Positions 37,005-45,780 of a stretch of DNA of 64,000 bases are shown here, one piece after another; the stretch's first letter is position 1; each line of letters starts with the position of its first letter. The position numbers and the translations under genes are program-made. Under the pieces are notes generated by a model. That model saw only the letters and a program-made list of their open reading frames with translations, had not been told where the DNA came from and did not search any database. Source of the DNA: Bin55 sp963667455 (GTDB taxonomy: Bacteria > Pseudomonadota > Gammaproteobacteria > Pseudomonadales > Azotimanducaceae); contig CAXXFR010000029.1 of the NCBI GenBank assembly GCA_963667455.2, forward strand, positions 310,001-374,000, in the 5' to 3' direction.

Positions 37005-37779
37005 ACAATCCTCAGCAAAGAAGGAAGTTCGGGAAAAGGAACACGACGCCAAGGTCGACTCCCAAGGGCAACCTCTGCTCTCTCACCTAGTAGCGTTGCG
37101 CAAGTGTCTTATCCGTTCTGTCATTGCGCTCGTACTTCTTTTCATCCCCTATTTCATTTTCAGCAATGACCTGTACAACATCGTTGCATTGCCACTCTTG
37201 GAGCATCTTCCCGGCGAGAATATGATCGCGACTGAGGTCGCGTCACCATTCATCGTCCCCATCAAGCTTGCATTCTTCATGGCGCTGTTCACGGGAATGC
37301 CATACATCCTGCACCAACTCTGGACCTTCGTTGCGCCCGGCCTTTATCTTCGAGAGAAGAAATTCGCCGTTCCACTGCTAGCTTCTAGCATCCTGCTCTT
37401 CTATGTGGGCGTGGTATTCGCCTATTTCGTGATCTTTCCGACCATCTTTCAGTTTTTCGCGACGGTAACTCCGCAAAACGTCGTCTGGATGACCGATATC
37501 AACAGTTATCTATCGTTCATCGTCAAACTGGTAATGGCGTTCGGAATCGTCTTCGAAATACCCGTAGCGATTTTCTTGCTGACGATGACTGGGATGACCA
37601 CCCCTCAGACTCTCAAGAAGGGCCGACCCTATATTTTCGTTGGGTGTTTTGTCATCGGAATGATGATGACTCCCCCGGACATCGTCTCGCAGGTGCTACT
37701 CGCCATACCAGCATGGATCCTCTTCGAAATAGGTCTGTTTCTAGCTAAGAGGGTCTACCGCGATCCAGAAGAATCGTAA
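36997..37779 (+). CDS. tatC: Twin-arginine translocase subunit TatC, with altered recognition residue
   Basis: Six-helix membrane receptor core of the Tat system. 260 residues; FAYFVIFPTIFQFF, INSYLSFIVKLVMAFG, FEIPVAIFLLTMTG and MMMTPPDIVSQVLLAIPAW are all family signatures. The cytoplasmic N-terminal signature, normally HLxELRxR, reads HLVALRKC: the Glu equivalent to E. coli Glu15, important for twin-arginine recognition, is Ala33 here. The second recognition Glu (E. coli Glu103) is retained in LYLREKK. The rest of the protein appears intact. The last 35 bases overlap the convergent dtd gene. Confidence 0.95.
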   Translation: MAKQSSAKKEVREKEHDAKVDSQGQPLLSHLVALRKCLIRSVIALVLLFIPYFIFSNDLYNIVALPLLEHLPGENMIATEVASPFIVPIKLAFFMALFTGMPYILHQLWTFVAPGLYLREKKFAVPLLASSILLFYVGVVFAYFVIFPTIFQFFATVTPQNVVWMTDINSYLSFIVKLVMAFGIVFEIPVAIFLLTMTGMTTPQTLKKGRPYIFVGCFVIGMMMTPPDIVSQVLLAIPAWILFEIGLFLAKRVYRDPEES

Positions 37780-38194
37780 CGGGCCCGTCGTTCACCAGCG
37801 ACACCTGCATAGCAGCTCCAAATCTCCCAACTGACACACTCACAGGGGACTCTCTCAGCTTGTCCACAAACACGCCGTACAGCTGCTCTGCACGCTCGGG
37901 ACGCTCAGCTGACGAGAAATCTGGACGGTTCCCTTTCCCGGTGGACGCGCAGAGCGTAAATTGAGAGACCACAAGAAGCTCACCGTTCGTCTCTACGACT
38001 GAGCGGTTCATTGGGCGTGAGCTGTCGGGAAACACACGATGGCGTAAAATCTTCTGCGCTAACCACGTTGCCTGCTCTTCATCGTCTCCCTTTACAACTC
38101 CGAGAAAGACAAGCAGACCGGGGCCGATCGACGAAACCGTCGAGCCGCCGACCTCGACATGAGCTGACAATACCCGTTGCAATAACGCTTTCAC
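37745..38194 (-). CDS. dtd: D-aminoacyl-tRNA deacylase
   Basis: Hydrolyses D-amino acids (and glycine mischarged on tRNA-Ala) from tRNA. 149 residues with both active-site motifs, SQFTL in VVSQFTLCAST and NDGPVT near the C-terminus (usually NxGPVT). The N-terminus MKALLQRVLSAHVEVGG is typical. Convergent with tatC, with a 35-bp overlap of coding sequence. Confidence 0.96.
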   Translation of the reverse strand: MKALLQRVLSAHVEVGGSTVSSIGPGLLVFLGVVKGDDEEQATWLAQKILRHRVFPDSSRPMNRSVVETNGELLVVSQFTLCASTGKGNRPDFSSAERPERAEQLYGVFVDKLRESPVSVSVGRFGAAMQVSLVNDGPVTILLDRGRPS

Positions 38195-38223
38195 TTCAAT
38201 TTCCTACTGCCTAGTTCGCTCTC

Positions 38224-39288
38224 ATGTCCAATTCTCCATCTCCTGCCAAGGCAATTGCTCTGATTTCGGGTGGCTTGGACTCGATGCTTGCCGCCAAGAT
38301 TGTTCTCGATCAAGGCATCGAAGTCGAGGGAGTGAACTTCTACACCGGATTCTGCGTAGAGGGCCATACACACGCCATTCGCAAACGGCAGCAGTCCAAG
38401 CCTAAACGCAACAACGCATTGTGGGTTGCCGAACAACTTGGTATCAAGCTTCACATCGTCGATGTGGTGGACGAATACAAGACCATTGTGCTTAACCCCA
38501 AACACGGCTACGGAAAGAACCTGAATCCGTGTCTTGACTGCAAGATTTTCATGGTCGGCAAGGCTATGGACATGGTTGGCTTTCACGGAAGCCAATTCGA
38601 CTTCGCTGTGACCGGAGAAGTAATCGGACAACGTCCCAAGTCTCAACGTCGGGAAACCATGCCTGTAATCGCACGCGAGTCCGGAGCCGAGGATCGTCTA
38701 CTACGACCGCTGTGCGCGAAGAATCTGCCTCAAACACTGCCCGAGCGCGAAGGTTGGGTCAATCGAGCGAGTCTTTTTGGACTCTCCGGTCGGTCACGCC
38801 GAGTCCAAATGGAACTCGCCGATAAGTTCGGGTTTGAAGACTACTCGCAACCCGCGGGCGGCTGCTGCTTTCTTACGGACGAAAGATACTCGCGGAAGCT
38901 TCAGGACCTTTGGACCGCCCGTAGCGAGAGAAGCTACGAGCTCGACGATATCGTGCTGCTAAAGATCGGACGACACATTCGTCCCAAACCCAACTACAAG
39001 GTGATCGTCGCTCGCGAAGACGGCGAAACTCGGTTTCTCCAGGGCTACCGCAAACAGTTCACCAATCTTCGAATCGCAAGCAACCGAGGACCGCTAGCTC
39101 TTGTCGACGGCAAGCCGGAAGCTCAAGACATCCTCACTGCCGCCAAGCTAGTTGCCCGCTACAGCCAACGCGAATTCGAAAGGGAGAGCATCGTGCGGAT
39201 ACAGTACGTCGATGGTGCCTCTGAGGAGTTGTCCGTCATTCCTTTCGAACCACACGAAGTACCCGATCAGTGGCATGTGGGAGTCTAA
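38224..39288 (+). CDS. PP-loop ATPase, tRNA thiolation type (MnmA/ThiI-like)
   Basis: A 354-residue ATP-pyrophosphatase of the tRNA-thiouridylase kind. The PP-loop is SGGLDSMLAAKIV near the N-terminus. A second active-site region holds CLDCKIFMVGKAM with a CxxC pair, and a later GGCCFLTDERYSRKL adds two adjacent Cys. These Cys could carry persulfide or a metal. Domain order matches the small MnmA-like family often annotated as tRNA (5-methylaminomethyl-2-thiouridylate) methyltransferase-like. A TusA-like sulfur carrier starts six bases downstream, supporting a sulfur-transfer reaction. The exact modified nucleoside is unknown; it is too short for, and different from, true MnmA. Confidence 0.85.
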   Translation: MSNSPSPAKAIALISGGLDSMLAAKIVLDQGIEVEGVNFYTGFCVEGHTHAIRKRQQSKPKRNNALWVAEQLGIKLHIVDVVDEYKTIVLNPKHGYGKNLNPCLDCKIFMVGKAMDMVGFHGSQFDFAVTGEVIGQRPKSQRRETMPVIARESGAEDRLLRPLCAKNLPQTLPEREGWVNRASLFGLSGRSRRVQMELADKFGFEDYSQPAGGCCFLTDERYSRKLQDLWTARSERSYELDDIVLLKIGRHIRPKPNYKVIVAREDGETRFLQGYRKQFTNLRIASNRGPLALVDGKPEAQDILTAAKLVARYSQREFERESIVRIQYVDGASEELSVIPFEPHEVPDQWHVGV

Positions 39289-39294
39289 ACACCG

Positions 39295-39513
39295 TTGACC
39301 GAAGTCGATGCTCGCGGAACGCTCTGTCCTATGCCGTTGATTCGATCCCAAGACTACGCTCGAAATGCGGATTCAGGGGGTGAGTTCATGCTGCTCGCAA
39401 CCGACCCGGGCGTCTACCAGGACATTCCGGCGTGGTGTCGCATGCATGGCCACAAAATCGTATCGATGGAAGAAGAGAATTTCTTGATTCGCATCGTGAT
39501 TCGAATCGCGTAG
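39295..39513 (+). CDS. TusA/SirA-like sulfur carrier
   Basis: A 72-residue protein with the hallmark CPMP motif near residue 11 (TLCPMPLIRSQDYA), whose Cys carries a persulfide in TusA. The rest follows the two-layer TusA fold (LLATDPGVYQDIPAWCRMHGHKIVSMEEE). TTG start, six bases after the PP-loop gene, so it is almost certainly co-translated with it and probably donates sulfur to it. Whether it is the cell's main TusA cannot be told. Confidence 0.9.
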   Translation: MTEVDARGTLCPMPLIRSQDYARNADSGGEFMLLATDPGVYQDIPAWCRMHGHKIVSMEEENFLIRIVIRIA

Positions 39514-39599
39514 CGAATCGGAACGATAGCCATTTGATGGATGTTGTAGGTTCGCATCGGTCGATATGTTCACACTACGACCTACTAAGTTAGTTTCCT

Positions 39600-40061
39600 T
39601 TGCTGAGTATCGTTCTGTATCAACCTGAGATTCCGCCCAACACCGGAAATGTGATTCGATTGGCGGCCAACACTGGTTCGTCGCTGACCATAGTTCAACC
39701 GTTGGGATTCGACCTGTCCCACACCAAATTGCGCCGTGCCGGACTCGACTACAAGGAATGGGCCGATGTTCGAGTGTGCGACGACCTAGACGAAGCCCTG
39801 GACGGTGTAGATCTGAATCGGGTATTCGCTTTCTCGACCAAGGGTTCTCGACTATATAGCGATGTCGAGTTTCGTACTGGAGATGTCCTACTGTTCGGAC
39901 CGGAGACTCGTGGACTTTCCGATGCGATCCGAAACAGATTTGCTGAGCGCTTGGTGCGCATCCCCATGCTGCCTCAGTCTCGAAGTCTGAACCTCTCCAA
40001 TTCCGTAGCCGTAGCGGTCTACGAAGCTTGGCGTCAAATTCGTTTCAAGGGAGTCAGTTGA
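39600..40061 (+). CDS. trmL: tRNA (cytidine/uridine-34-2'-O)-methyltransferase
   Basis: SPOUT methyltransferase that 2'-O-methylates the wobble nucleotide of tRNA-Leu isoacceptors. 153 residues with the family N-terminus LSIVLYQPEIPPNTGNVIRL, the middle motif LFGPETRGL, and the knot-forming IPMLPQSRSLNLSNSVAVAVYEAWRQ. TTG start. Overlaps the convergent secB end by eight bases; this neighbour pair is conserved in Gammaproteobacteria. Confidence 0.95.
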   Translation: MLSIVLYQPEIPPNTGNVIRLAANTGSSLTIVQPLGFDLSHTKLRRAGLDYKEWADVRVCDDLDEALDGVDLNRVFAFSTKGSRLYSDVEFRTGDVLLFGPETRGLSDAIRNRFAERLVRIPMLPQSRSLNLSNSVAVAVYEAWRQIRFKGVS

Positions 40062-40524
40062 GAACGCCGTCGAAAGGCTCTTGCTTCGGCGTGCGAAGCT
40101 TGCGTTCCTCAATGGCCTGCTGAATCAGGTTTTCGAGATTCACAGGTGCTATCGCAAAGGCTGGAAACGTTCCTTTGACTGCAATGCTGTCGACTGCCTC
40201 CCGGGCGTAGGGAAACAGCAAGCTAGGACAGGTAACCGCCAAGATCCGTTGCCGGTCTGCATGCTCCGGAACAACGAAGACACCGGCTTGTTCGACTTCG
40301 ATTTCACAGGCCGGACGAGAAGAGATTTCAGCCTTGAGCTTTAGCTTCATCACTACTTCGAATCGGTCGCCGTTCAGATTGCGGTGGCTGACTTCGATGT
40401 CCAACTTCACCTGTGGCTTCCACCTGAGTTCGAACAATTCCGGCACATCGCCGGGTTCGAACTTCAATTTTCGAATGTAGATGCGTTCGACACTGTAGTC
40501 GGACTTTATGTTGGTTCTTGCCAA
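40054..40524 (-). CDS. secB: Protein-export chaperone SecB
   Basis: Tetrameric cytosolic chaperone that holds outer-membrane and periplasmic precursors unfolded for SecA. 156 residues with IYIRKLKFE, the CPSLLFPYAREAVDS signature and the GTFPAFAIAPVNLENL block. Downstream of, and co-directional with, the YibN-like rhodanese gene, four bases apart; the two are likely one transcript. Confidence 0.96.
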   Translation of the reverse strand: MARTNIKSDYSVERIYIRKLKFEPGDVPELFELRWKPQVKLDIEVSHRNLNGDRFEVVMKLKLKAEISSRPACEIEVEQAGVFVVPEHADRQRILAVTCPSLLFPYAREAVDSIAVKGTFPAFAIAPVNLENLIQQAIEERKLRTPKQEPFDGVLN

Positions 40525-40528
40525 GCCG

Positions 40529-40945
40529 CTAACCCTTCACAACTGGCATGTTGTTGTCGCGCCACTCAAGCAACCCACCTCGAAGCTTGGACACATTCTG
40601 GAATCCAGCTCGACGTAGAGCCATGCCTGCCATACTGGAGTGTTGCCCAGCTTTGCAGGCGACCACGATCGGCGACTCCTTGTACTTCTCCAACTCTTTC
40701 AAACGCGACTGTAGAGCTGAATATGGAATATTCAACGCTTTGGGAATGTGACCCTGCGAATACTCCGTCGAATCCCTAATGTCCAGCACAACGGCACTGT
40801 CGCGATTCATCAAGTTGACAAGCTCTTGTGCGGTTACCGTACTGCCGCTTCGCTTGACTTCATTGCGAATGAACAGCACGATCAACAGCAGGAAGATTCC
40901 CACCAGAAAGGGGTGGTTGCCGATGAAGGTGAAGAGTTCTGACAA
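40529..40945 (-). CDS. Membrane-anchored rhodanese-like protein (YibN type)
   Basis: A 138-residue protein with one N-terminal membrane helix (FLVGIFLLLIVLFIRNEV) and a cytoplasmic rhodanese domain. The active-site Cys is in VVACKAGQHSS, followed by the GLLEW end motif. It may handle sulfane sulfur near the membrane, though E. coli YibN has also been tied to membrane-protein insertion. The location beside secB and divergent from gpmI is the E. coli arrangement. Grx, often between them, is absent here. Confidence 0.9.
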   Translation of the reverse strand: MSELFTFIGNHPFLVGIFLLLIVLFIRNEVKRSGSTVTAQELVNLMNRDSAVVLDIRDSTEYSQGHIPKALNIPYSALQSRLKELEKYKESPIVVACKAGQHSSMAGMALRRAGFQNVSKLRGGLLEWRDNNMPVVKG

Positions 40946-41042
40946 GCGGGTTTTCTGCTTGATTGGATATGGGCAATTATAGGTAACGAAATGAAGTCAA
41001 TTGACTAAAATCCAGCCGACTCCTTTGTGTTGCCGTTCGACC

Positions 41043-42605
41043 GTGAGCACAACTCTGTTGATAGTCCTCGATGGTTGGGGACACGGTGAATCTGGACCGC
41101 ACAATGCCATCGAAGTCGCCTCCACACCGAATTGGGACCACTACTGGTCAACCGCGCCTCACACTCTACTCGCCTGTTCAGGCGAAGAGGTCGGTCTGCC
41201 GTCCGGCCAAATGGGAAACTCCGAGGTCGGCCATATGACTATTGGGGCTGGTCGAGTCGTTCATCAAGATCTGACAAGAATCAACCATTCAATCGAAGAT
41301 GGGACTTTCTTCCGCAATTCTTGTCTGCAGCAACTGTGCGCCTTAAGCCAAAGCCAGCGAGTACATGTGCTCGGACTGTTGTCTCCTGGGGGCATTCACA
41401 GTCACGAATCCCAAATAGGATCACTGGTTCAGTTTCTTGCAACCGCCGGAACATCAGTTTCAGTCCATGCGTTTCTGGATGGCCGAGACACTCCTCCGCG
41501 CAGTGCTTTGGAATCGTTGAATTCAATGGAAGAATTCTTACAGGGATTCTCTAATGCCGACATCGCGTCGATTTGCGGTCGCTACTACGCCATGGACCGT
41601 GACGATCGGTGGAGTCGGACAAAGTCCGCCTACGACATGCTTACCGGAACATCGTCAGGACATCAGAAAGGCGATTCCATGGCACTTCTCAATCGTGCTT
41701 ACTGCAACAAGGAGTCTGACGAATTCGTAAGACCGGTTCGCACTCAACGTTTCCACCCGATTATGGACGACGACGTTGTGATCTTCATGAACTTTCGAGC
41801 CGATCGGGCAAGACAACTATCCCGGGCATTCGTTCTGGACGAATTTACGGAATTTGGTCGAGCTGCCCGACCAGTTCTAGCCAGGTTCGTCACGCTCACT
41901 CCATATTCCAATGACATTCACGACGGCAAGTCCTCAATTCCCGTCCAGGTATTGTTTGACCATCAGCTGATTCGTAATACTCTCGGCGAGTGCTTAGCCA
42001 AGCAAAACTTGACTCAACTCCGCATTGCGGAATCGGAGAAAGCCGCCCACGTAACGTACTTTTTTTCCGGTGGCAAGGAATCTGCTTTTGCGGGTGAGAG
42101 TCGTTGCATCGTGGAATCTCCAAAAGTGGCTACTTACGATCTGCAGCCTCGAATGAGCGCTGACTCCATCACTGACCAACTCATTCGCGCGGTGCAGAGT
42201 GAGAAATATAGTGTCATAATTTGTAACTACGCGAACGGTGACATGGTGGGACATACCGGTAGCTTCGATGCTGCTAGAACAGCCGTCGAGTGCCTTGATG
42301 AGTGTCTGGGCAGCGTTATCCAAGCATGTAAGGCGAATGATTCACAATGCTTCGTGACCTCTGATCACGGCAACGTTGAGAACATGCTGGACAAAGATTC
42401 CAATCAACCCAACACCGCTCATACCAACAACCTTGTTCCCCTCCTCTACGTTGGGCCGAGGAATCTCACTCTCTCTCACGGTGGATCTCTAGCTGACATT
42501 GCGCCGACGTTGCTTGATGTAATGGACGTTCCTGTCCCACCCGAAATGTCCGGTCGATCTCTTGTGGCCGGAAGCAACACAGAGATTAAAGCCAACCGTG
42601 CCTAG
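41043..42605 (+). CDS. gpmI: Phosphoglycerate mutase, cofactor-independent
   Basis: Manganese-dependent glycolytic enzyme interconverting 3- and 2-phosphoglycerate. Shows LLIVLDGWGHGESGPHNAIE, the catalytic Ser in QMGNSEVGHM, GGIHSHESQI, FLDGRDTPPRSALE, and the metal-binding VTSDHGNVENM and NTAHTNNLVP. The frame is open from TTG at 41001; the GTG at 41043 is preferred because it starts directly before the first core strand. No clear ribosome binding site exists for either. 520 residues, full length. The stop overlaps the envC start by eight bases. Confidence 0.95.
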   Translation: MSTTLLIVLDGWGHGESGPHNAIEVASTPNWDHYWSTAPHTLLACSGEEVGLPSGQMGNSEVGHMTIGAGRVVHQDLTRINHSIEDGTFFRNSCLQQLCALSQSQRVHVLGLLSPGGIHSHESQIGSLVQFLATAGTSVSVHAFLDGRDTPPRSALESLNSMEEFLQGFSNADIASICGRYYAMDRDDRWSRTKSAYDMLTGTSSGHQKGDSMALLNRAYCNKESDEFVRPVRTQRFHPIMDDDVVIFMNFRADRARQLSRAFVLDEFTEFGRAARPVLARFVTLTPYSNDIHDGKSSIPVQVLFDHQLIRNTLGECLAKQNLTQLRIAESEKAAHVTYFFSGGKESAFAGESRCIVESPKVATYDLQPRMSADSITDQLIRAVQSEKYSVIICNYANGDMVGHTGSFDAARTAVECLDECLGSVIQACKANDSQCFVTSDHGNVENMLDKDSNQPNTAHTNNLVPLLYVGPRNLTLSHGGSLADIAPTLLDVMDVPVPPEMSGRSLVAGSNTEIKANRA

Positions 42606-43758
42606 CCTTAGTGTCGTTCGCAAGTTCGCCCTGCTCGCAGGCTTCCTTGTGATACTTCAATCTAACGCTCAAGAATCCGACACCGATACCGAGCAACAAC
42701 TGACCCAGATTGCTCAAGAACTCAATGAACGCCAGAACTGGATTGGCCAAGCGAATCGTGAAATTCAGTCTCTACAAGACGAAATTCAAACAGCCGACCA
42801 ACACATCGCCCAAGCAGCCAAGCACATCGTTGAACTGAAGTCGAGCATTTCCGAAGTCGAAGAAAGGATCACCGAGCAGGAAAAACGAGAAGACGAGGTG
42901 AACGGTGTCATTTCGGACTTGTCGGCTTCCGTCGGCCTCCACATGAATCTGGCATATCGGCTTCAACGACACCATTGGCTACGGCCGTTTTTCGAGCAAG
43001 ACAACTCTGCGGAACGCGATAGATTGATGCGTTATCACCGTTACTTCGTTGACGCGAGCACAGAGTCGATCGACGAGTTCGGCTCGCTTCTAGCCGAACA
43101 GCAGGAAGTCACCACTGCAATGCGAAAGGATCGCGAGCTACTTAGCGCGCAACACGATGAATGGATCACTCAACAGGAACACTACGACCGCGACAGTCGG
43201 CGGCGACATGACCAGATCAGTCTTCTTGATGAGGAGATTCAAAAGGCTCAAGGCGAGGTCGACAAACTCTTGGAAGACCGTCAACGTCTCGAGACGCTCT
43301 TGAGCGAGATCGATTCGCTTCCTCAATCCCCTGTCGGGCAAGTTGAAGACGAACAATCCACGGCCACACAGGGAGAACTAGCTTGGCCCGTCGAGGGTAC
43401 CGTTCTCGTCAACTTCGGTGATTCACGTGCGGACGGTCGTCTTACATGGGAAGGCGTGCACATTGCAGCAGACACGGGAACTGACGTGATAGCCGTGGCT
43501 CAAGGTGACGTGGTTTTCGCCGATTGGCTCCGGGGATTTGGGATGATGATTGTGCTTGACCACGGAGGCGACGTTGTGACCATTTACGGAAACTGCGAGA
43601 CACTCTTTGCCAAAGTCGGCGAGAACGTAGAGGCGGGGGAAGTCATTGCCTCAGTAGGTCAAAGTGGCGGACAGTCAGTTCCAGGTCTTTACTTTGAAGT
43701 AAGAACCGACGACATCTCAGTTGATCCACTAGAGTGGATCAAACAACGCGAAGACTAG
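42598..43758 (+). CDS. envC: Murein hydrolase activator EnvC-like protein
   Basis: Periplasmic activator of cell-separation amidases. Signal peptide at the N-terminus (VRKFALLAGFLVILQSNAQE), then a long coiled coil (about residues 30-250) and a C-terminal LytM domain (WPVEGTVLVNFGD onwards). The domain is degenerate: GVHIAADTGTDV keeps one His, but the final HxH is replaced by GLYFEVR, so it cannot bind catalytic zinc, as in E. coli EnvC. GTG start at 42598 overlapping gpmI; the gpmI-envC pair is conserved in the class. Confidence 0.92.
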   Translation: MPSLSVVRKFALLAGFLVILQSNAQESDTDTEQQLTQIAQELNERQNWIGQANREIQSLQDEIQTADQHIAQAAKHIVELKSSISEVEERITEQEKREDEVNGVISDLSASVGLHMNLAYRLQRHHWLRPFFEQDNSAERDRLMRYHRYFVDASTESIDEFGSLLAEQQEVTTAMRKDRELLSAQHDEWITQQEHYDRDSRRRHDQISLLDEEIQKAQGEVDKLLEDRQRLETLLSEIDSLPQSPVGQVEDEQSTATQGELAWPVEGTVLVNFGDSRADGRLTWEGVHIAADTGTDVIAVAQGDVVFADWLRGFGMMIVLDHGGDVVTIYGNCETLFAKVGENVEAGEVIASVGQSGGQSVPGLYFEVRTDDISVDPLEWIKQRED

Positions 43759-43824
43759 CTCTAGCGAGTCATCCAGACCGACATCAGCGACACTTCCGCA
43801 GTGGACGGTTTCCGGTCTTGCTTT

Positions 43825-44220
43825 TCACAGCCGATCGAGAAGGCTACCGTACGGAAGAAAGCGGTTGGTCGAGTGTTCCTTGATCCAAGCGGTGAGATCG
43901 TCGGGAAACGCTCCTCGGTTCCGGAGTACGCGGGCAAGCCCGATTACTGGAGATTTCGCTCCGCATTCAAAGCCAGGCAACTGTTCTTCGCATAGGACCA
44001 GCACTTTGATCCACTGAACGACGGTCGATTGGTCGTAGTTTTCTGCAAACTTCTCCCATCCCAGTGGACCCAATGGCAAGACCGATCGAAGAGTGGTTTG
44101 ATCGGACTCTGTGATGCTCAATTGGTTCCCTTCGCGTTCTCTCCACGCCTTGTCCAAGACTTGCCGATGCGTGTTCGAAAGCGTCGCCGCGGACGGATCC
44201 CACTCATGTATATCGGACAT
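43825..44220 (-). CDS. Protein of unknown function divergent from mutY
   Basis: A 131-residue acidic soluble protein, rich in Trp (HEWDPSAA, PLGPLGWEKFAENYDQSTVVQWIKVL, DLTAWIKEHS). No signal peptide, membrane helix or catalytic motif. The divergent arrangement with mutY and conserved-looking Trp positions suggest a real gene. The C-terminal half (VIGLARVLRNRGAFPDDLTAW) is helical. I do not recognise the family. Confidence 0.7.
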   Translation of the reverse strand: MSDIHEWDPSAATLSNTHRQVLDKAWREREGNQLSITESDQTTLRSVLPLGPLGWEKFAENYDQSTVVQWIKVLVLCEEQLPGFECGAKSPVIGLARVLRNRGAFPDDLTAWIKEHSTNRFLPYGSLLDRL

Positions 44221-44302
44221 TTATCACTCGCAAAATCACACCAATTTGTGCTGACATTCACTATGCTACACAGCAACGTGCTCAACGATTGCGGTCGGCT
44301 GA

Positions 44303-45367
44303 TTGGACTGGTTTGCAAAGCGAGTGCTGTCGTGGGCCAAGGCACACGGACGTACCGAACTGCCGTGGCAGTCGAACAAGACTCCCTACAGAGTCTGGGT
44401 GTCCGAGATCATGCTCCAGCAGACACAAGTCACCTCGGTTCTCGCACACTACGAGAGATTTCTTGACCGCTTTCCGACGCTTGAGAGCCTCGCAGGATCC
44501 ACCGAAGATGAGGTTCTTCATGCATGGATCGGACTTGGCTACTACCGAAGAGCGATCCGACTGCGTGAAGCCGCACAGCAAGTGTTGGGGCGTTTCAACG
44601 GCGAAGTTCCACAATCAGTCGACGAGCTCTGCTCCTTGCCTGGGATTGGTCGATCGACGGCAGGCGGCATCGTCTCCAGCGCATTTGGAATCCCCGCTCC
44701 CATTCTCGATGCAAACGTCAAACGTGTCCTTGCCAGATTTCACGGAGTGAATGGTCCCGAAGACACTCGCATTTCTGAATCGAAACTATGGTCGTTGGCC
44801 GAGCAACACACTCCCAAAACTCATGCTGCCGCTTACACACAAGCCATCATGGACTTTGGAGCAAGACATTGCTCGCGCTCTCAACCACGATGCACGGAAT
44901 GCGACCTCAGCACTCGCTGTGTGGCGCATCGACTCAACGCGGTCAATCTCTATCCTGCCCCTTCCGTGCCCAAAAAACGGGTTGATGTTCTGAAACGACA
45001 ATTGGTAGTACTCGATTGTGACGGCGCATGTCTCCTGGAACAACAAGACGACAGCGGAACCTACGCAAGATTGTGGGAACCTTTGAGCCTTTCAACCGGA
45101 ACTGAACCGGTCAGGCTTCTTGAATCTCTAGGTCTTCCTACTGATTCAGCAACGATTGCGGACTGCCCCCCAATGGAACCGTACGAGATTTCGAATCAAC
45201 GAGTGACCGAAGAAGTCGTAGTTGCAAAGTTCCGAGAAGATTCGACAAGACTTTGCACTCCACCCAATACTCGTTGGTACATCGACGACGAATTAACTCC
45301 TCTTGGAATGTCGATCCGGACTCGAAAACGCTTAGACTTAGCGAAAAGTCAAGTAACGTTCAGTTGA
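44303..45367 (+). CDS. mutY: Adenine DNA glycosylase
   Basis: Removes adenine mispaired with 8-oxoguanine. 354 residues with the catalytic Glu in SEIMLQQTQV, the helix-hairpin-helix GIGRSTAGGI, the catalytic Asp in PILDANVKRVLAR, and a 4Fe-4S cluster with the exact MutY spacing C-x6-C-x2-C-x5-C (CSRSQPRCTECDLSTRC). The C-terminal Nudix-like domain that reads 8-oxoG is present. TTG start (MDWFAKRVLSWAKAHGR). Its stop overlaps the yggX start by four bases (TTGA). Confidence 0.96.
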   Translation: MDWFAKRVLSWAKAHGRTELPWQSNKTPYRVWVSEIMLQQTQVTSVLAHYERFLDRFPTLESLAGSTEDEVLHAWIGLGYYRRAIRLREAAQQVLGRFNGEVPQSVDELCSLPGIGRSTAGGIVSSAFGIPAPILDANVKRVLARFHGVNGPEDTRISESKLWSLAEQHTPKTHAAAYTQAIMDFGARHCSRSQPRCTECDLSTRCVAHRLNAVNLYPAPSVPKKRVDVLKRQLVVLDCDGACLLEQQDDSGTYARLWEPLSLSTGTEPVRLLESLGLPTDSATIADCPPMEPYEISNQRVTEEVVVAKFREDSTRLCTPPNTRWYIDDELTPLGMSIRTRKRLDLAKSQVTFS

Positions 45368-45636
45368 CTAGTACTGTCGTCTGCCGCAAATACGGCAAGG
45401 AACTTCCCGGACTGCAACATCCGCCGATGCCGGGACCTCTCGGCGAGGACATCCATCAGAATGTCTCCGCCCAAGCGTGGAGCGAGTGGCAGGATTTGCA
45501 GACAATGCTCATCAACGAACACCATCTATCCATGCAGGATCCGAATGCTCGCAGGTACTTGATGGAACAGATGAAGAAGTTCTTTGCTAACGAAGACCAC
45601 GATAAACCCGAGGGATACACGCCGCCCAGCGTGTAG
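45364..45636 (+). CDS. yggX: Iron-trafficking / oxidative damage protection protein YggX
   Basis: Small protein that protects Fe-S clusters and limits free iron. The TTG at 45364 gives 90 residues; TSTVVCRKYGKELPGLQHPP corresponds to the family N-terminus with its single Cys. The core AWSEWQDLQTMLINEHHLSM and the C-terminal EGYTPPSV match YggX. Translationally coupled to mutY, an arrangement conserved in Gammaproteobacteria and coherent with oxidative-damage repair. Confidence 0.95.
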   Translation: MTSTVVCRKYGKELPGLQHPPMPGPLGEDIHQNVSAQAWSEWQDLQTMLINEHHLSMQDPNARRYLMEQMKKFFANEDHDKPEGYTPPSV

Positions 45637-45780
45637 ATTGCTGGCTCTAGTCATCTTGTTCCACAGCACTCCGATTCCTCAAATGAAGGGCTATCATCAA
45701 TCGGGAATAACCGTGCACGCTTGATCCCTGTTGCTTCGACACCTGAGAGTCCAACTCAACAACAATCGAGAGGAAATCCG

